DNA of 64,000 nucleotides from assembly GCF_051958935.1 (NCBI RefSeq), contig NZ_JBQCFP010000197.1, positions 1 to 64,000 on the forward strand. Reading direction: 5' to 3'. Positions 37,837 to 47,298 of the stretch are shown in pieces. The stretch is from Dokdonella_A sp051958935 (GTDB lineage Bacteria > Pseudomonadota > Gammaproteobacteria > Xanthomonadales > Rhodanobacteraceae). The notes under the pieces are model-generated. The model did no database searches. It had not been told where the DNA came from and worked only from the letters and a program-made list of their open reading frames with translations. Position numbers and translations under genes: made by a program. Position 1 is the first letter of the stretch, and each line of letters starts with the position of its first letter.

Positions 37837-40272
37837 TCAGTCGAATCCGTTGCGGAACCCCACGTCGGGCAGCACGCCTCCGGGAACGGTGTAGCGCGCG
37901 ATGACCCGGGCGCCGCTTTGCAGTTCGTAGGCGCCGTAAACGGCGCCGTCGTCGAGCATGCGCAACGCGTATGCACTCGCGTCGGTGCCCGCGTAAAAGC
38001 GCGCTCGGTCGGCCAATGTCTGCGGATCGAGCAGCAGCGGCCTGATGGTTTCCGCGGAAGCGAACTCGTCCATCAGGAAGCCGAGGGGCGCCGCCTGCTG
38101 GAAATAGCCGTAGGGGGCATCGTAGCGGATGACCTCGACGTGGCCCGTCGAGTCGATCAGGCGATAGATGAACTGGCCGGCGTCTTCGATCCTCGCAGTC
38201 GTGTCCAACAACCAACGCCCGTCGGACGTCGCGACGAGCTGCCACGGCTGCTCGTACGGGACGAGTTCGGCGAGGCCGATGTCATCGTCGGCCTGGCCAT
38301 CGGCGTCGATGACGCGCATTCGCAAGCCATCGGGCGACGTCGCCGGCAACACGGCCGCGGTACGGCCTCCGGCATCCTGCGCGACCGCGATCGCGCTCGC
38401 ATCGGGTTCCGGGAAGGTGTAACGCCATACCTGCGTGCCGTTCGCCGCAAGCCTCAGCAGCGTCAGATGCGTCGGGATACAACCCACCGTGCAGCCGCCG
38501 ACGCCCTTCACCGCCACGAGCGTGTCGCCGTCGGGAAGGCGGCGCGCACTCTCGATGACGTAGTTGCCGTCGGGAAGCGCGTGATCATGTATGCCCGTGT
38601 CGGAGCCGTCATCTCCTACGCGTTGCCATTTCAGCGGGGCAAACGCACCGGTGCGCAGGACGACAACGTCGCCGTCGCCGGGCAGCAGGCGGAACGGGTC
38701 GAAGTCCGACCCGGCGGCGCCCGATGCCACCTCGAAAGCAAGGTCGCCGTTCGCATCGAAGCGTTGGATGTGCGTGCTGCCGCCCGGCAGCGTGAGCGAC
38801 GGACGATCCCATCGAACCGCCCACGCCCCGCCATCGGCGGCGAGTACGGCGGACGGCCACAGGCTTGCATCGGTGTAGTCGGCACACCAGGTGCACGCGT
38901 GCACGCGCCAGCGCAGATCGCCGTTCGGCGAGTACAGGGCCAGATGCGCATACGTGTCGACGAGAACGCCCGTATCCGTGCGCGCATCGAGTCCGGCCAC
39001 CGAGGCCGGCACTTCGACGCCCCGGCAGGGCCGATCGAACCACGTCGCTTGGCCGGTGTCGTCGAGGTGTGCGACGCGCGGGTAGATCGCGCACGGATCG
39101 TCGGATGCAGCGGTGTCGCGCACGAGCAGCGATACCACGCCGTCGTCGTCGCGGCGTGCGCGGCTCGCATCGCCATTCGCCGCAGCGAGCGGCACGCTCC
39201 AGCGGCCGGTGCCGTTCGCATCGATGGCGATCGCTTCGATGCCGGCGACGCTTTTGCGGATCGCCACGACACCCTCGTCGAGCGCGACGAAGTCGCCGCC
39301 CGGCACCGACCACAGCGTCGATCCGGTCGCGGGATCGATGCGACGGACGATCGCGTCGTTGTCATAGCCGGCGAGCGCGTAGACGGCGCCACCACCGTCA
39401 TGACCGACCTGGCGGTATTCGGTCACATCGGCGGCCGACCAGTACAGCAGGTGGCCGAGCGCGTCGTAACGCGCGTAGAAACCCAGGTTGCCGAAATTGC
39501 CGACCACGCGAACGCCGCCCGTACCTGGTACGTCGATGTCGGCCAGCTCCGCGGCGCCGCAGCCATGGCATGTAGACACGTCGGAAGACAGGAGCAGGCC
39601 ACCGAAATCCAGTCGTGTGAGCGTCGCGGTCCCGTCGAGCCAACCGCCGCCGGAGCTGGCCACCCAGATCGCCTCGTCGGCAACGGCAAGATCGCCGCGG
39701 ACGAAGGCGCTCGTCGCCGTTGGATCGGCCCAGGTCCAGCTGACCGAGCCATCGGCTTCGACGCGCGTCACCCGGTACCCTTGCATCGCGACGACCGAAT
39801 CGTCGTCGAGCAGCGCCAGGCGCAGGCAGCTGCCTTGCACCAGGCAGCTCGATGCGGTCGGCAGCGAGAGCTTCCAGGAACGTTGCAGATCGGCGTCGAA
39901 GCGCATGACGACGGCCTCGCCCTGCGATCCGCCCGCGAGGACGTAGAACCCCGCGTCGTGGGCGGCGCGCACGGCCACCTCGGGAGTCTCCTGCGAAAGG
40001 GCGTCCTCGAGCCGTGTATCCAGTACGTGGCCGTCCGCTGCATACCGGCGCAGCACGATCCGGCCCGGCGCTGCGGTGACGGCCACTTCACCACCGTCGG
40101 CGAGGCGCAGCGCGACCGGATCGCCGGATCCCGGCAGTCCATCGTACGCAAGCGCCTGTTCGGACAACGTCGTCGTCCACAGCGGCTGCAGCAGCGGCAC
40201 GTCGCCCGCATGCAACGGGCCCGCAGCGAGCAGCAGCGCGACCCCTGCGGTCGACACGCGTGCCATGCGCAT
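37837..40272 (-). CDS. Large secreted PQQ/beta-propeller-like protein
   Basis: An 811-residue exported protein with a signal peptide (MRMARVSTAGVALLLAAGPLHAG). The body is a run of blade-like repeats, each pairing a value with a sentence-like return (VRRYAADGHVLDT, VTRVEADGSVSWTWADP, VRRIDPATGSTLWSVPG, LLRLAANGTQVWRYTFPEP), which look like a PQQ-type beta-propeller. Cys pairs occur in ACTWCADY, STCHGCGAAE and VGGCTVGC. The protein ends VGFRNGFD. AAGGAGG precedes ATG 40272. It is encoded directly downstream of the winged-helix kinase on the same strand (140-base gap). No enzymatic motif recognised. Confidence 0.8.
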   Translation of the reverse strand: MRMARVSTAGVALLLAAGPLHAGDVPLLQPLWTTTLSEQALAYDGLPGSGDPVALRLADGGEVAVTAAPGRIVLRRYAADGHVLDTRLEDALSQETPEVAVRAAHDAGFYVLAGGSQGEAVVMRFDADLQRSWKLSLPTASSCLVQGSCLRLALLDDDSVVAMQGYRVTRVEADGSVSWTWADPTATSAFVRGDLAVADEAIWVASSGGGWLDGTATLTRLDFGGLLLSSDVSTCHGCGAAELADIDVPGTGGVRVVGNFGNLGFYARYDALGHLLYWSAADVTEYRQVGHDGGGAVYALAGYDNDAIVRRIDPATGSTLWSVPGGDFVALDEGVVAIRKSVAGIEAIAIDANGTGRWSVPLAAANGDASRARRDDDGVVSLLVRDTAASDDPCAIYPRVAHLDDTGQATWFDRPCRGVEVPASVAGLDARTDTGVLVDTYAHLALYSPNGDLRWRVHACTWCADYTDASLWPSAVLAADGGAWAVRWDRPSLTLPGGSTHIQRFDANGDLAFEVASGAAGSDFDPFRLLPGDGDVVVLRTGAFAPLKWQRVGDDGSDTGIHDHALPDGNYVIESARRLPDGDTLVAVKGVGGCTVGCIPTHLTLLRLAANGTQVWRYTFPEPDASAIAVAQDAGGRTAAVLPATSPDGLRMRVIDADGQADDDIGLAELVPYEQPWQLVATSDGRWLLDTTARIEDAGQFIYRLIDSTGHVEVIRYDAPYGYFQQAAPLGFLMDEFASAETIRPLLLDPQTLADRARFYAGTDASAYALRMLDDGAVYGAYELQSGARVIARYTVPGGVLPDVGFRNGFD

Positions 40273-40412
40273 GGAGGCCTCCTTAATTCCGTCGAGCGTG
40301 CCACGAGAATATCAGGAGGCCAGCGCTTCCACGCCACCGTCACGCCGCCCGAGGGCGGCCTCGTATCCGATTCCACATCGATACCATGGGCCCGGAGCGG
40401 CTGCAGCGCGGA

Positions 40413-43139
40413 TCAGGATCCGTGGTCGTGCGCGAGCCCGAGCAGCGTCTCGTTCGCTTTCGCGGCCACCGTGTCGGCGGCGCCAGCCGCGCCGAGCCCC
40501 TCCACCGCCGTCCGCAGCAGCGGCTCGGCGGCGGCACGATCGCCGCGCCGGGCGAGCGCGAGGCCACGCAGCGCGTCGAGGCGGAATTTCCACCATCCGT
40601 CCGCCGCGCCAGCCTCCAGTGCCTTTGCGTCGAGCGTGCCGAGGCCTCGCATCGCGTCGTCGACGCGTCCGAGTTCGATCTCGGCCGCGGCGAGCCAGAA
40701 CGCGGCAACCTGGCTTTGTGGATTGTCCGCGCCGAGTTGCGCGGCGAGCTTGGCCGCGGCCTCGCGCAACTTCGGCTCGGCGTCGCGCGTATCGCCCGAC
40801 TCGTACAGGGCCTGGCCCCAGTTCGCGAGCGTGACCGCGGTGACGTTGTGCCCCGGGCCGAACAGCTTCCGAAATCCCTCGTGCACGCGCCGTGCGTAGT
40901 CGAGCGCGTGCGGCCAGTCTCGTCGCTTCATCGCGACGTCGAACAGGTCGCTCAGCACCATGAGATTGCGCGTGTGATCTTCGCCGAGGCGCTCGACGAT
41001 CGTCTTCTGCGCCGCGAGCAGTCGTTCCTCGGCCTTCGCCGGATCGCCGCCCTGCGTCCAGGTGCGGGCGATCGCGGCCTGCGCGAAGGCGATCACGAGG
41101 GCGTTGTCGTCCGGGCGCGAACGCGCTTCGGCGATGAGGTCCTCGCCTTCCGCACGTGCCTCGTCGAGATGGCCGGTCTGGGTGAGGGCCCCGATGAGGT
41201 CCATGCGCATCGAGTCGCGCAAGGTGAAATTGCCGGGGTCGGTAGCGCGCAGCAGCGGGATCGCGGTGCGGTACTCCGGTAGCGCCCTGGCGTAGTCGCC
41301 GCGGTTCATCGCGTCGAGGCCCCACGCCGACGCGCGCAGGAAGCGCAGGCGGGGATCGGTCGAATCGCCGATCAGGCGATCGAGTGCGTGCAGGTGCTCG
41401 AGGGACTCGTCGAACTTGCCCGTGCGCGTGAGCAGGCGCGCGAGCAGGGTGCGCGCCTCGAGTGCATCGCGGCTCGCCTCGCCTTCCTCGCGCACGTACA
41501 GCGCGAGCGCGCGCCGTGCCTCGTCTTCGGCTTCGGGCAGCCGATCGATCATGTTGAGCAGCATCGCAAGGCTCGTGCGGATCGACGCTTCGGCGAGCGG
41601 CTGCGCGGCGAAGCGCGTCGCGATGCGCGCGCGCGCGCCGAGCAGCACGTCCTTGAGCGACGCATCGCCACCCTTTGACAGCACGAGCGGATTGGATCGC
41701 CCGATGAGGTCCTCGTTGAGGAAGCGATTGATCGCGTTCGCGCGCCCGAGCTCGCGCCGCGCGTCGTCGCGCGCACGCGTGGCCGCGATCCACAGGCCGA
41801 GCGCAAGGGCGAGACCGGCGATGAGCGCACCGACGAGCGCGATCACGTACGGCCGGCGCGCGCGGCTGCGTGCGACGGCCTCGCGCGCTTCGCGCGCACG
41901 CTGCTCGGACAGTGCGCCGGCCGCGCGCGCCTCGCGCCGCGCTTCGAGGCTGCGCAGGCGTGCGGCGAGTGTGGCCGCGCTCGCGAGGCGTCTTTGCGGC
42001 TCGCCGTCCGTCGCCAGGCGGATGTCTTCGCGCAGCAGCTCGTCGTCGACGTCGCGCTCCCAGCCGGACGCCATCGGCCGGGCGAGGTCGCCGGCGACGA
42101 GCTGGTACAGCATGACGCCGAGCGCATAGACGTCGCTGCGCACGGTCGGTGCCTGCCCGGCGAACAGCTCGGGCGCGACGTAGAGCGCGGTGCCCGCGGT
42201 CGAGTCGGTCGCGACATCGCGCGCGGTCGCGGGCCCGAGCCGCGTGATGCCGAGTTCGGCGAGGCGCTCGGGGTCGACGAGATGGCCGCTGCCGAAGTCG
42301 GTCAGGCGAACGTGCGGCGTGCCGCCGCGACCATCGACGAGCACGTTCGCGGGCTTCAGGTCCTTGTGGAGCACGCCGACGCCGTGGGCAGCCGCGACCG
42401 CATCGACGATCTGCAGGAACAGCGCGAGGCGCGCCTCGGTGCCGGTCGCGGCAAGCGACGCACCCGCCCACTCGAGCAGGTTGTCGCCACCGTATTCGCA
42501 TTCGAGGAAGAACGGCGGCTGTTCGAAGTTCCAGTCGATGATGTCGACGAAGTGGCCGCCCTCGTCGAGGCTCTCGCGCAGCACGCGGGCGAGCGTCGCC
42601 TCGCGCTTGAGCGCGCGCAGGCGCTCGCCGTCGGCGCCGAACTTGTAGACGCGCAGCACGTGCGTCTTCGCCTGTTCGGCGAGCCAGACCTCGCTGCCGC
42701 GATTCACGCCGAGCGCGCGCCGCAGGGTGAAATTCGGTCGCCCGGGGACGGGCCGGCCGGCTGCGAGTTCGAGCCGGCTGTCGATGCGCCGGCCGACCGC
42801 GACGCGCGCGACCTCGCCGTCGAGGCGGTAGCCGACGCGTGCCTGCGTCACCAGGCGCTCCGCGTTCGCCTCGCCGAGCGCGCGCCGGAGCTTGGCGATC
42901 GCATTGGGCAGCACCTTGTCGACGGTCACGCGACCGGCCCACACCTCGCGCAGCAGTTCTTCCTTGGTCACCACCTCGCCCGCATGGCGCAGCAGGTAGG
43001 CGAGCACGTCAAGCGCGCGTCGCTCGACCTCGACCGGCAGGTCGGCCACGCGCAGTTCGAAGCGCGCCTCGTCGAACTCGGCGCTGCCGAAACGATAGCG
43101 GTAAGCATGCGGCTCGCGCAGGTCGGAAGCGTCGGTCAT
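40413..43139 (-). CDS. Fusion of winged-helix DNA-binding domain, Ser/Thr kinase, membrane helix and TPR repeats
   Basis: A 908-residue protein. Residues 20-107 are an OmpR/CadC-type winged helix (VERRALDVLAYLLRHAGEVVTKEELLREVWAGRVTVDKVLPNAIAKLRRALGE, then VGYRL). Residues 138-395 are a Hanks-type kinase with Lys166 in VYKFG, HKDLKPAN at 258-265, DFG at 281-283 and APELFAGQAP. A membrane helix follows at 431-453 and TPR-like repeats run from about 470 to the end. HKD replaces the usual HRD, but the catalytic Asp, Asn and DFG are present, so activity is likely. The layout suggests that periplasmic TPRs sense, the kinase signals and the winged helix binds DNA at the membrane. No ribosome site is seen before ATG 43139. 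Secreted-protein genes flank it on both sides. Confidence 0.87.
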   Translation of the reverse strand: MTDASDLREPHAYRYRFGSAEFDEARFELRVADLPVEVERRALDVLAYLLRHAGEVVTKEELLREVWAGRVTVDKVLPNAIAKLRRALGEANAERLVTQARVGYRLDGEVARVAVGRRIDSRLELAAGRPVPGRPNFTLRRALGVNRGSEVWLAEQAKTHVLRVYKFGADGERLRALKREATLARVLRESLDEGGHFVDIIDWNFEQPPFFLECEYGGDNLLEWAGASLAATGTEARLALFLQIVDAVAAAHGVGVLHKDLKPANVLVDGRGGTPHVRLTDFGSGHLVDPERLAELGITRLGPATARDVATDSTAGTALYVAPELFAGQAPTVRSDVYALGVMLYQLVAGDLARPMASGWERDVDDELLREDIRLATDGEPQRRLASAATLAARLRSLEARREARAAGALSEQRAREAREAVARSRARRPYVIALVGALIAGLALALGLWIAATRARDDARRELGRANAINRFLNEDLIGRSNPLVLSKGGDASLKDVLLGARARIATRFAAQPLAEASIRTSLAMLLNMIDRLPEAEDEARRALALYVREEGEASRDALEARTLLARLLTRTGKFDESLEHLHALDRLIGDSTDPRLRFLRASAWGLDAMNRGDYARALPEYRTAIPLLRATDPGNFTLRDSMRMDLIGALTQTGHLDEARAEGEDLIAEARSRPDDNALVIAFAQAAIARTWTQGGDPAKAEERLLAAQKTIVERLGEDHTRNLMVLSDLFDVAMKRRDWPHALDYARRVHEGFRKLFGPGHNVTAVTLANWGQALYESGDTRDAEPKLREAAAKLAAQLGADNPQSQVAAFWLAAAEIELGRVDDAMRGLGTLDAKALEAGAADGWWKFRLDALRGLALARRGDRAAAEPLLRTAVEGLGAAGAADTVAAKANETLLGLAHDHGS

Positions 43140-43199
43140 GTGGAAATTTCGAAGCGGGGCATCTGTTTGCGCAAGGGTGGCGCAGCCGTGCGAGGGCCG

Positions 43200-43217
43200 C
43201 GTTACCCAATCGTTACC
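43200..43217. promoter_or_regulatory. 11-bp-period direct repeat, candidate operator for the winged-helix kinase
   Basis: CGTTACC (43200-43206), CAAT, CGTTACC (43211-43217): two identical 7-mers spaced 11 bases start to start, the geometry bound by OmpR/PhoB-type winged helices. It lies 61 bases upstream of the kinase start and 161 bases upstream of the divergent secreted-protein gene. Confidence 0.5.
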
Positions 43218-43377
43218 GCGGCGATGACGAAACGGGCCGCCTGCACGCGACCCCCTACGCTAGCATGATCCACGCGCGCACTACGCGCCTCCTCGTACCA
43301 CTAAATGAACCGGCTGCCCTGCATCCGGCGAGGTGGCTGTGCGCGTCCGCAAAACCCCTGAGCCGAGGAATGGAACC

Positions 43378-45027
43378 ATGTCGATCAAACCATCCGCCGT
43401 CGCCGCCGCCGTCGCGTGCGCCCTCGTCCATGCTTCACCCGCCGCTGCACAGGCCGTGGCGTGGCGCGCGGTAGCCGGGCAATCCGGCAGCGTCGCCGTC
43501 GCGAACCTGCCCCCGGGCGTGGACCGCTCGTACTCGGACGTCTCGATCGGCAGCGCCGGTGCGGGGATGGTCGGGATGCGCGTGAGTTCGCCGAGCGCGA
43601 GCAGCGGCTACTGGGCGCGGCGCAACGGCGTGCTCTCACGCTACGTGCAGGCGGGCGTCACCGGCCCGCTCGGCCCCGGACGTGGCGCCGGCGAAACCCA
43701 GCACGTGTTCCTCTCATACCAGGGCGGCTGGAGCGAAGCAGGCCCCGATGGGCAGCGCGTGTTCGCCGCGCGTGCGGGCGACCCCGCGCTCGGCGACGCA
43801 CAGGCGAGCTGGGGTCTGTGGCGATGGGACGGGACGAAGAACGTCGAGATCGCGCGCGTGCTCACCGACGGCGCGCTCGGCCCCGGCCTCGGCGCGGGAT
43901 GGCGCTTCCAGAACTCGCCCGAGTTCGCGGGCGCGCGCATGGTTGGCGGCGGGCGCGCGCTGCTCGTTGGCACGGTGACGACGCCGTCCACTGCGACGCG
44001 CGACGTGGTCGTACTGCATGACCCGGGCACGGGCAACGTACCGTGCGCGCTCGAGGACTCGACCGATCCCACATTGGCGCCGGGCCTCGTCGCCGGCGAC
44101 TCGTTCCCTGCCGACTGGAACGGTTCGCTCAGCGTATTCGCGGTAAGCGCCGAGGGCGCCATCTACGCGCGCCTGCAGACGAGCAATTCGCGCGGTGGCA
44201 TCTGGCAGCTGTGCGACGGCGCGCCGCGCGCACTCGTCGCCGACGACGACACCGGCGCGCTCGGGCCGGAACTCGGCGTCGAGACCGCGTACTTCTCCTC
44301 CGTCTACGGGCCACCCAAGCCGGCCGACGCCGGTCGCGTGTTCTTCGTCGCGACGGGACGCGTCGCCGTGGGCGGCGCGAGCTTCGGGGGCCTGTTCCAC
44401 CACGATGCGAACGGCAACTGGCCGCTCGCGCTCAATGGCGACACCGGTGCGTATTCGCCGCACTGGCTCGACGCGACCTTCACCTCCGTCGACGAGTCCA
44501 CGCTGACCGCAGCGGGCGAATGGGCCGCGTTCGAGGCCACCCTGCATACCGGCGACGGTGCCTCGCCGGTGGGCCTGTTCCGCGTGCGGCCGGGCGAGGC
44601 ACCCGAGCCCGTCGCAATCATCGGTGCCGACGTACCGTATGCGCCCGAGCCCAATCGCATCTGGTCCAGCCTGCGCGCGAGCGCGGTGCTGGCGAACGGC
44701 GACATCGTGCTGGAAGCCTACACGAACCCGGACAATGAATACGCGCTGTGGCTCCTCAAGCGCGGCGAAGCGCCGCGCCGCGTGTTGCGCGCCGGCGATG
44801 TCGCATGGGTACCGACCGCGGCGGGCAACGTACAGGCGGCCATCACGAGCTTCACCCCGGCGGGAGGCGCGGGCGTGGCGCAATACGACCGCGGTGGCGA
44901 TTCGTGGATCGGCGCGGACGGCACGATCCTCGTCTCGGCGTCAGTCAATGGCTACGGCTCGGTGCTGCTGATGGCGACGCCGTCGAATCCGATCGATCTG
45001 ATCTTCCGCAACGGGTACGACGGCTAG
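43378..45027 (+). CDS. Secreted protein with repeated 'GPGLGAG' segments, unknown function
   Basis: A 549-residue exported protein with signal peptide MSIKPSAVAAAVACALVHASPAAAQA. It has periodic segments LGPGRGAGETQHVFLSYQGG, LGPGLGAGWRFQNSPEFAG, LAPGLVAGDSFPADWNG and LGPELGVETAYFSSVYG, each followed by a beta-rich stretch ending in a display of values. The repeat of roughly 75 residues suggests a beta-propeller with about seven blades. It ends with NPIDLIFRNGYDG, similar to the tail of the 37837-40272 protein. It is divergent from the winged-helix kinase gene, so both may share the direct-repeat operator. No known family name can be supported. Confidence 0.75.
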   Translation: MSIKPSAVAAAVACALVHASPAAAQAVAWRAVAGQSGSVAVANLPPGVDRSYSDVSIGSAGAGMVGMRVSSPSASSGYWARRNGVLSRYVQAGVTGPLGPGRGAGETQHVFLSYQGGWSEAGPDGQRVFAARAGDPALGDAQASWGLWRWDGTKNVEIARVLTDGALGPGLGAGWRFQNSPEFAGARMVGGGRALLVGTVTTPSTATRDVVVLHDPGTGNVPCALEDSTDPTLAPGLVAGDSFPADWNGSLSVFAVSAEGAIYARLQTSNSRGGIWQLCDGAPRALVADDDTGALGPELGVETAYFSSVYGPPKPADAGRVFFVATGRVAVGGASFGGLFHHDANGNWPLALNGDTGAYSPHWLDATFTSVDESTLTAAGEWAAFEATLHTGDGASPVGLFRVRPGEAPEPVAIIGADVPYAPEPNRIWSSLRASAVLANGDIVLEAYTNPDNEYALWLLKRGEAPRRVLRAGDVAWVPTAAGNVQAAITSFTPAGGAGVAQYDRGGDSWIGADGTILVSASVNGYGSVLLMATPSNPIDLIFRNGYDG

Positions 45028-45118
45028 GCGTCGTCGTCGATCAGGGTCGCCGCATCGCGGGCGGCCGCCTCGTCATTTTGCGGCGGCGCAGGTGCCTGCG
45101 CCGCCGCTGTCAGCGGTG

Positions 45119-45286
45119 CTAGACGCCCGGACCGCGGCGACCCATGACCAACGACACGACGAACAGGACGAGGAACACGAGGAACAGGATCTTCGCGATC
45201 GACGCCGCGGTGCCGGCAATGACGCCGAAGCCGAGCACGCCTGCGATGAGCGCGATCACCAGAAAAACGATGGCGTAGTGGAGCAT
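45119..45286 (-). CDS. DUF1328 family small membrane protein
   Basis: 55 residues: MLHYAIVFLVIALIAGVLGFGVIAGTAASIAKILFLVFLVLFVVSLV forms two helices around a Gly/Ala loop, the PF07043 (YtjA) signature. AAGGAG precedes ATG 45286. These proteins are abundant in proteobacteria under stress; function unknown. Confidence 0.9.
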   Translation of the reverse strand: MLHYAIVFLVIALIAGVLGFGVIAGTAASIAKILFLVFLVLFVVSLVMGRRGPGV

Positions 45287-45487
45287 GCGATTCTCCTTGC
45301 AGTGGATTCCGTGCGATCGCTGCTGCAAGCGCAGGCGCGCATCGCAGGTCCAAGGTGGCGCGATGCGGGTGAATGCGTAGTGACCCGTGCGGCGCACCAT
45401 TCAGCGCGCGGATGGCCGTGGCTGCAGGGAGCGCTGTGTTACCCTCGCGCCCCCGAGAAATCGCGTACCACCGACCCGAGGAACGCC

Positions 45488-46447
45488 ATGAAAAAGCTCG
45501 CCTGCCTGCTTCCGCTCGCACTCGCCCTCGCCGCCTGCGGCGCGAACGAATCGTCCGCGCCGGTTGCGACGGCGCCGCATCCGGCCATGCCGGCCAAGAC
45601 GCCCGCACCTGCACCCGCCGACCAGCCGGCGCAGCCGACGCCGCCGCAGAGCGCGAACGAGCTGCTCGGCGCGAAGCTCGACGGCATCCTCGCCGGTGAC
45701 TGGCGCTCGGCCGCGAACAAGGCACGCGACCAGTACCGCCATCCGAAGCAGACGCTCGAGTTCTTCGGCCTCAAGGCGGGCGACACGGTGATCGAAATCA
45801 CGCCGGGCGGCGGCTGGTACACCGAGATCCTCGCGCCGCTCATGAAGGGCAACGGCACCTACATCGCGGCCGTGGCCAAGCCGACGCGTCCGGACGGCGA
45901 GGCGGCGACCGACAAGGCCAAGCTCGAGCAGCGTTTCGCCGCCGACGCCGAGCGTTATGGCGAGGCGAAGACGGTCGAGTTCGACGGCAAGGCGCCGGTG
46001 TTCGGCGAGCCGAATTCGGCCGACGTCGTCGTCACGTTCCGCAACGTGCACAACTGGGCCGTCGGCGGCACCGCCGAGGCGAAGTTCAAGGCGTTCTTCG
46101 ACGTGCTCAAGCCGGGCGGCGTGCTCGGCGTGACCGACCATCGCGCGGCGCCGGACGCGGATTTCGAGAAGATCAAGAATTCCGGCTACCTGCCGCAGGA
46201 GATGGTCGTGAAGTTCGCGACCGATGCGGGCTTCAGGCTGGTCCAGACGAGCGAGATCAACGCCAATCCGAAGGACACCAAGGATTACGAGAAGGGCGTG
46301 TGGACGCTGCCGCCGACGCTCGAACTCGGTGACAAGGACAAGGACAAGTACCTCGCGATCGGCGAGTCGGACCGCATGACGCTGAAGTTCGTCAAGCCGG
46401 GCCCGGACACGATCTTCCGCCAGCCGGACCAGGCGCAGAAGCACTGA
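45488..46447 (+). CDS. Lipoprotein with class I methyltransferase fold
   Basis: A 319-residue protein. The lipobox ALAAC gives Cys17, then a Pro/Ala-rich linker to about residue 55. The remaining domain has SAM-fold motif I as VIEITPGGGWYTEILAP, then TFRNVHNW and DVLKPGGVLGVTDHRA (post-I and motif IV equivalents). Similar exported 'methyltransferases' exist in proteobacteria. Since SAM is not expected in the periplasm, the fold may bind another ligand. The glycine-rich loop is intact, but the acidic residue that normally binds SAM ribose after beta-2 is not clear. It is followed 49 bases later by rluE. Confidence 0.85.
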   Translation: MKKLACLLPLALALAACGANESSAPVATAPHPAMPAKTPAPAPADQPAQPTPPQSANELLGAKLDGILAGDWRSAANKARDQYRHPKQTLEFFGLKAGDTVIEITPGGGWYTEILAPLMKGNGTYIAAVAKPTRPDGEAATDKAKLEQRFAADAERYGEAKTVEFDGKAPVFGEPNSADVVVTFRNVHNWAVGGTAEAKFKAFFDVLKPGGVLGVTDHRAAPDADFEKIKNSGYLPQEMVVKFATDAGFRLVQTSEINANPKDTKDYEKGVWTLPPTLELGDKDKDKYLAIGESDRMTLKFVKPGPDTIFRQPDQAQKH

Positions 46448-46496
46448 CGCGATACCGGCGCGTTCGCCGCGTGCGAACGCGTCGCCCGCGGCGCGC

Positions 46497-47039
46497 ATGC
46501 TCGTCCTGCTCAACAAGCCGTACGGCGTGCTGTGCCAGTTCACCGATCGCAGCGTGCCGCCGCGGCGCACGCTGGCCGAGTTCGTCGACGTGCCGGACGT
46601 CTATCCGGCCGGGCGCCTCGATCACGACAGCGAAGGCCTGCTGCTCCTCACCGACGACGGCGCGCTCGCGCATCGCCTGACCAATCCGCGGCACAAGCAA
46701 CCCAAGACGTATCTCGTGCAGGTCGAGGGCACGCCGACACCGGCCGCCCTCGACGCCTTGCGGCGCGGCGTCGTGCTCGCCGACGGCCCGACCCTGCCGG
46801 CCGAGGTCGACGCACTCGATGCGCCGCCCGCCTGGCTGTGGCCGCGCGACCCGCCCGTGCGCTACCGCAAGAGCGTGCCCGATGCCTGGCTCCTGCTGAC
46901 GGTCCGCGAAGGCCGCAACCGCCAGGTGCGGCGCATGACCGCCGCGGTCGCCTTGCCGACGTTGCGCCTCGTGCGCACGCGCATCGGGCCGTATGGACTG
47001 GATGGGCTCGCGCCTGGCGGCGTACGCGTGGTGCGCTGA
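46497..47039 (+). CDS. rluE: 23S rRNA pseudouridine synthase RluE-like
   Basis: A 180-residue RsuA-family synthase without the S4 domain. It starts at LLNKPYGVLCQFTD; the catalytic Asp is in PAGRLDHDSEGLLLLTDDG, and HKQPKTYLVQVEG and EGRNRQVRRMTAAV are family motifs. RluE makes the pseudouridine at position 2457 of E. coli 23S rRNA. Overall length and lack of S4 favour RluE over RluB/RluF. Confidence 0.92.
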   Translation: MLVLLNKPYGVLCQFTDRSVPPRRTLAEFVDVPDVYPAGRLDHDSEGLLLLTDDGALAHRLTNPRHKQPKTYLVQVEGTPTPAALDALRRGVVLADGPTLPAEVDALDAPPAWLWPRDPPVRYRKSVPDAWLLLTVREGRNRQVRRMTAAVALPTLRLVRTRIGPYGLDGLAPGGVRVVR

Positions 47040-47298
47040 GGCGGCCGGTACAACGGCGCATCTCCCACCCTGTGGGCGACCGCCGCACCGCGATACAATG
47101 GAGCGCGACGGTCGCGCACAGGGTGCGCTCCTACGCGGCGTATCGTGTGCCGCGCTTTTCGGCAGCGGCGCAAGCGGCGATGCTCTTGACCTCGCCTGCG
47201 CTGCGCACGGGCACGTGTCGCCGATCGGCCGCGCCACCCTTGTGAACGCATGGCCGCCGACACGGCACGCGGTTCCGCTGCTTCTACGAGGAAAGCAC
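47040..47298. repeat. Spacer with a dispersed 'GCGCACAGGGTGCGCTCCTAC' element
   Basis: Bases 47111-47134 read GTCGCGCACAGGGTGCGCTC-CTAC; a mirrored, diverged copy (cccaccctgtgggcgaccgc) lies at 47065-47084. The reverse complement GTAGGAGCGCACCCTGTGCGCGAC is a form of an intergenic repeat frequent in Pseudomonas and Xanthomonas relatives. No gene or RNA is evident in the rest. Confidence 0.5.

Noticed and set aside
37513..40899. Very long open frame (about 1,128 residues) on the plus strand
   Set aside because: It is antisense to the secreted propeller gene and part of the kinase gene. Its composition is Arg/Ala/Val-rich without domains, typical of GC-rich shadow frames.
43140..43377. Small gene between the kinase and the secreted protein
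   Set aside because: No frame with a ribosome site or plausible composition; better explained as a divergent promoter region.
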